From CAZEFK01 sp964511405 (GTDB lineage: Bacteria; Pseudomonadota; Alphaproteobacteria; Elsterales; Elsteraceae): DNA of 7,595 bases. The notes below the pieces were generated by a model, which did no database searches, was not told where the DNA came from, and saw only the letters and a program-made list of their open reading frames with translations. Location: assembly GCA_964511405.1 (NCBI GenBank), contig CAZEFK010000285.1, positions 1 through 7,595 of the forward strand, read 5' to 3'. The translations under genes and the position numbers were made by a program. Positions 5,188 through 7,595 of this stretch are shown here, piece by piece. Numbering within the stretch: the first letter of the stretch is position 1; every line of letters starts with the position of its first letter.

Positions 5188-5858
5188 CCGTCCCCGACCC
5201 GGACGTCGCGGTCGACTGCCCGCGCTGCGGCAAGCCGCCGGCTTATTGCGTCTGCGACGGCATCCAGCCGCTCGACACCCGGCTGTCGCTGCTGCTGCTG
5301 CAGCACCCGCAGGAGCAGGACAAGATCCTGGGCACGGCCCGGCTGACTACGCTGCATTTCGCCAAAGCCGCCTTCCGCGTCGGGCTGTCCTGGCCCAGCC
5401 TGGCCAAGGCCCTGGGCGCGCCGGCCGAGCCGCAGCGCTGGGCGACCCTCTATCTGGGCTCGGCGGTGCCGGCCGAGCTGGCGCCCGACCGCGAGGTCAT
5501 CGCCCTGGACGGCAAGGGCCGGCTGCTGGCCGACCAGGACGCCGCCCTGGCCGCCATCGAAGGGGTGATCCTGCTCGACGGTAGCTGGAGCCAGGCCAAG
5601 ACCCTGTGGTGGCGCAATCCCTGGCTGCTCAAGAGCCGCCGCGTCGTGCTCGGGCCGCGGCGCAAGTCGCGCTACGGCGCCCTGCGCCGCGAGCCGCGCC
5701 GCGAGGGCCTGTCGACCCTGGAGGCCGCCGCCTTGCTGGTCAGCCGCCTCGAGGCGCGGCCCGAGATCGAGACGGCGCTGCTGGCCAGCTTCGACCACCT
5801 GCTGCAGCGCTACCGGGCCCTGCACCCGCCGCCGGACCACCGGCGGCGGCGGTGGTAG
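5184..5858 (+). CDS. DTW domain protein, probable tRNA-uridine aminocarboxypropyltransferase (TapT/YfiP type)
   Basis: Probably transfers the 3-amino-3-carboxypropyl group of S-adenosylmethionine to a tRNA uridine (acp3U, position 47 for E. coli TapT). The 224-residue product begins with a zinc-site pattern CPRCGKPPAYCVC (Cys12, Cys15, Cys22, Cys24). Then come LLLLQHPQE (36-44), the DTW-family signature in the variant form LDGSW (131-135), where Ser replaces the Thr, and STLEAAALL (177-185). The only reasonable start is the GTG at 5184-5186, overlapping the isomerase TGA by four bases; no ATG lies before the zinc site. It is thus coupled to the operon although tRNA modification has no evident link to the other genes. 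The tail (HRRRRW) is basic and is encoded within a GC hairpin. Confidence 0.87.
   Translation: MTVPDPDVAVDCPRCGKPPAYCVCDGIQPLDTRLSLLLLQHPQEQDKILGTARLTTLHFAKAAFRVGLSWPSLAKALGAPAEPQRWATLYLGSAVPAELAPDREVIALDGKGRLLADQDAALAAIEGVILLDGSWSQAKTLWWRNPWLLKSRRVVLGPRRKSRYGALRREPRREGLSTLEAAALLVSRLEARPEIETALLASFDHLLQRYRALHPPPDHRRRRW
5826..5849. repeat. GC-rich hairpin at the end of the DTW gene
   Basis: Ten perfect base pairs (5826-5835 with 5840-5849) enclose a four-base loop ACCA. It lies in the last codons of the DTW gene and 18 bases from the end of the convergent TctC gene. There is no T-run on either strand. It may slow or stop transcription from both directions, or protect 3' ends. A terminator role is possible but not shown. 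Confidence 0.4.
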
Positions 5859-5867
5859 ATCGCGGGC

Positions 5868-6827
5868 CTACTGCGCCAGCATCTTGCGCGTGTCGGCCTC
5901 CTGCTGGTCCAGGAACTGGCGGAACTCGGCCCCCGCCAGGACGAAGTTGTCCCAGCCGTTCTCCTTCAGCAGCTGCTGCCACTTCTCGCTCTTGGACACG
6001 GCCTGGATCAGGTCCTGGTAGTGCTGGATCTTGTCGGCCGGCGTGCCGGGCTGGACGAAGAAGCCCCGCCAGTTGGCCAAGACCAGGTCCATGCCGCCGT
6101 CCTTCAAGGTCGGCGAGTCGATGCCGTCCAGCCGCTTCGGGCTCGAGACCGCGATTAGCCGGACCTTGCCGGCCTTGACGTCGGGCAGCACGTCGCCGAC
6201 GCCCGAGACCAGCGCGACCATGCCGCTGTCGGCCTTCTCCAGCAGCTCGGCGATCGCCTTCTGGTCCGAATCGTGCGGCGAGTAGCGGATCTTCTTCGGA
6301 TCGTTGCCGCTGGCCTCGAAGATCTTGCCGGCGAGCACGCGGTCCAGGCTGAACTGGGTCGAGCCGCCGGCCAGCACATGGTCGGGGTGGGCCTTGAGGT
6401 CGGCCAGCAGGTCGCCGAGGCCATGGATCGGCGACGCCGGCGGCACCACCACGGCCTCATACTCGGCGAACAGCGATGCCACCGGCACGACGTCGCGGTA
6501 GCTCTGTTTGATCTGGCCGCCGACATTGCGGATGATCAGGGCCGCCGACTGGATCATCAGAGTGTCGCGCAAGGCGTCGCCGCCGCCCGACAGCTCCAGC
6601 AGCGCGCGGCCGCCGCCGGCGCCGACCAGGTTGCGATAGGTGACCGTCGGCACCAGGCCGGCCGCCTGCAGCGCCGTTCCGGTGGCATGCGCGGCCAAGT
6701 TCCACCCGCTGCCCTCGTCGCCGGGAATCAGGAATTCCAGCCGGTCGTCCGCGGCATGGCCGGCCGTGCCGCAGGCCAGGCAAAGTAGCGCCGCAGCAGC
6801 GGCAAGACTGTTTGTCCATCTCGACAT
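5868..6827 (-). CDS. Bug/TctC-family periplasmic tripartite tricarboxylate-type binding protein
   Basis: A 319-residue periplasmic receptor of the TctC (Bug) family, which binds carboxylates such as citrate or other organic acids for a TctA/TctB membrane pair. The signal peptide covers about residues 1-25: MSRW, an Ala/Leu core, cleavage near GHA/ADD. The Cys residues in the core do not make a good lipobox. LEFLIPGDEGSGWNLAAHATG is the equivalent of the family's PxxPGGGxDxxAR start, here altered to PGDEGSGWNL. GGSTQFSLDRVLAGKIF, the Asp-rich region and WRGFFVQPGTPADKI near the C-terminus fit the family and its length. The ATG at 6827-6825 was chosen because the signal peptide starts there and GGGGGAAG precedes it. 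The frame continues upstream without sense. No tctA or tctB is adjacent, so this is an orphan receptor as far as the window shows. Confidence 0.87.
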   Translation of the reverse strand: MSRWTNSLAAAAALLCLACGTAGHAADDRLEFLIPGDEGSGWNLAAHATGTALQAAGLVPTVTYRNLVGAGGGRALLELSGGGDALRDTLMIQSAALIIRNVGGQIKQSYRDVVPVASLFAEYEAVVVPPASPIHGLGDLLADLKAHPDHVLAGGSTQFSLDRVLAGKIFEASGNDPKKIRYSPHDSDQKAIAELLEKADSGMVALVSGVGDVLPDVKAGKVRLIAVSSPKRLDGIDSPTLKDGGMDLVLANWRGFFVQPGTPADKIQHYQDLIQAVSKSEKWQQLLKENGWDNFVLAGAEFRQFLDQQEADTRKMLAQ

Positions 6828-6953
6828 GGCTGCTTCCCCCCGAAGTGTCAGCCAGTGTCGGCCTGGACTCCTTAACGATTTGCGCCCGGTCGCGGGACGA
6901 CAAGGCCGCCACCGCCGTTGGCTCCGCATCACCCCCGACGAAGGAGGACTGCG

Positions 6954-7103
6954 ATGGATCAAGCCCCCCGCAAGCCGGACACGCCGCCGCGCCCGCCCTC
7001 GGCCGAGGACGACCGTCAGCGGCGTGAACCGGCGCCCAAGCCCATTCCGGATCCGCGCGGGATCGACCCCAAGGGCGTCGATCCCAAGCTCGGCGCCTCT
7101 TGA
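6954..7103 (+). CDS. Small proline-rich protein with a D-P pentapeptide repeat, unknown function
   Basis: A 49-residue product I do not recognise. The case for a real gene is the strong ribosome site AAGGAGGA (6941-6948), five bases before the ATG, and a clean stop at 7101-7103. Thirteen of 49 residues are proline and most others are charged, so it should be disordered and soluble, with no signal peptide or membrane segment. The end repeats D-P-R/K-G-I/V with period five (DPRGI, DPKGV, DPKLG; residues 33-47). It is divergent from the TctC gene and convergent with the chemotaxis receptor gene, so it is its own transcription unit. The frame is open a little upstream (to 6918), but the ribosome site favours 6954. 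It could still be a chance frame in GC-rich DNA. Confidence 0.6.
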   Translation: MDQAPRKPDTPPRPPSAEDDRQRREPAPKPIPDPRGIDPKGVDPKLGAS

Positions 7104-7114
7104 TCGTGCGGCCG

Positions 7115-7137
7115 GCGGCCCGGGCGCGAGGGGCCGC
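7115..7137. terminator. Possible bidirectional hairpin between convergent genes
   Basis: GCGGCCC (7115-7121) pairs with GGGCCGC (7131-7137) around a nine-base loop, filling most of the 37-base gap between the small proline-rich gene and the receptor gene. There is no T-run, so it is at best a weak terminator. Such pairings are common by chance at this GC content. Confidence 0.25.
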
Positions 7138-7140
7138 GAC

Positions 7141-7595
7141 CTAGGCCGCCTTCATGTCCTCGACGAAGCGGCCGACATGCACGTGCAGCAGCTCGGACTG
7201 CTGGAACAGGTCGCCCGCATTGGCCAGCAGGTCGGCCGCCGCCGAGCCGGTCTCGGCGGCGGCGCGGTTGACGTCGGCGATGGTGCGGCTGACCTCCTCG
7301 GTGCCGCTCGCCGCCTCGCGCACGTTGCGCGCGATCTCCTGGGTCGAGGCGTCCTGCTCGGCCACCGCCGAGGCCAGCGCCACCGTGATGTCATTGATCG
7401 ATTCGATGGTGTGGGCGATGCCGCTCATGGCCGACATGGCGCGCACCACCTCCTGCTGGATCGCGGCGATCTGGGCCTGGATGTCATCGGTGGCCGCGGC
7501 CGTTTGGTTGGCCAGGGACTTCACCTCCGACGCCACGACCGCGAAGCCCTTGCCGGCGTCGCCGGCCCGCGCCGCCTCGATCGTGGCGTTGAGGG
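7141..7595 (-). CDS. Methyl-accepting chemotaxis protein, C-terminal signalling domain (cut by window edge)
   Basis: The 3' end of a chemoreceptor gene; 151 codons are visible, and the start and sensor part lie beyond the right edge. The fragment opens with LNATIEAARAGDAGKGFAVVA and continues EVKSLANQTAAAT, the conserved hairpin tip of the MCP signalling domain that contacts CheW and CheA. A long Ala/Glu-rich antiparallel coiled coil follows (TIESINDITVALASAVAEQDAST, then EIARNVREAASGTEEVSR), as expected for the descending helix with methylation sites. It ends in FVEDMKAA and lacks the NWETF-type pentapeptide that tethers CheR in some receptors. Whether it is membrane-bound and what it senses cannot be seen. 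The stop is at 7143-7141, just past the convergent small gene. Confidence 0.95.
   Translation of the reverse strand, partial: LNATIEAARAGDAGKGFAVVASEVKSLANQTAAATDDIQAQIAAIQQEVVRAMSAMSGIAHTIESINDITVALASAVAEQDASTQEIARNVREAASGTEEVSRTIADVNRAAAETGSAAADLLANAGDLFQQSELLHVHVGRFVEDMKAA

Noticed and set aside
4300..5840. Long minus-strand frames (274 and 319 codons) antisense to the isomerase and DTW genes
   Set aside because: The translations are repetitive and Gln/Arg/Gly-rich without domains, while the plus-strand genes carry intact catalytic and zinc motifs.
1..7595. Mobile element, phage, CRISPR array or defence system
   Set aside because: There are no transposase, integrase, terminal repeats, regular repeat-spacer pattern or nuclease genes. 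Composition is even and the genes are of metabolic, transport and chemotaxis types.

Overview
The window is GC-rich bacterial DNA with strong codon bias. Gene content (intracellular PHB depolymerase, an orphan Bug/TctC-type binding protein, a chemotaxis receptor, a DUF2442 protein) points to an alphaproteobacterium, possibly a soil or rhizosphere member of the Rhodospirillales. That placement is inferred from gene content; there is no rRNA or other marker gene here.

Left part, minus strand (1-2147). The 5' part of a family-1 ABC solute-binding protein gene runs off the left edge. Upstream of it is a 433-base AT-richer intergenic region. It holds a sigma70-like promoter, a repeated operator-like octamer (ACTNAACA, five exact copies in both orientations), a second inverted repeat, and a clear intrinsic terminator. 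That terminator belongs to the next gene, an intracellular poly(3-hydroxybutyrate) depolymerase (phaZ), which looks monocistronic and has its own promoter candidate.

Middle, plus strand (2382-5858). A five-gene run with short gaps or 4-base stop/start overlaps, probably one operon. It encodes a RidA/YoaB-like enamine/imine deaminase, a DadA-like FAD D-amino acid dehydrogenase, a DUF2442 protein, a maleate isomerase/Asp-Glu racemase superfamily enzyme (EutA-like), and a DTW-domain tRNA acp3U transferase (TapT/YfiP type). The first, second and fourth genes make biochemical sense together. A racemase or isomerase could supply the substrate, the flavoenzyme oxidises it to an imine, and RidA hydrolyses the imine. 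This parallels the dadA-ridA-dadX arrangement of pseudomonads, with a different isomerase family in the racemase place.

Right part (5868-7595). A TctC/Bug periplasmic binding protein gene lies on the minus strand, convergent with the operon and without tctA/tctB partners in view. Divergent from it is a 49-codon gene for a proline-rich, probably disordered peptide ending in a five-residue D-P repeat. Convergent with that is the 3' end of a methyl-accepting chemotaxis protein gene, cut by the right edge.

There is no sign of phage, insertion sequences, CRISPR or RNA genes. The least explained signals are the ACTNAACA operator cluster, the mixed ridA/dadA/DUF2442/isomerase/tapT operon, and the small D-P repeat peptide.
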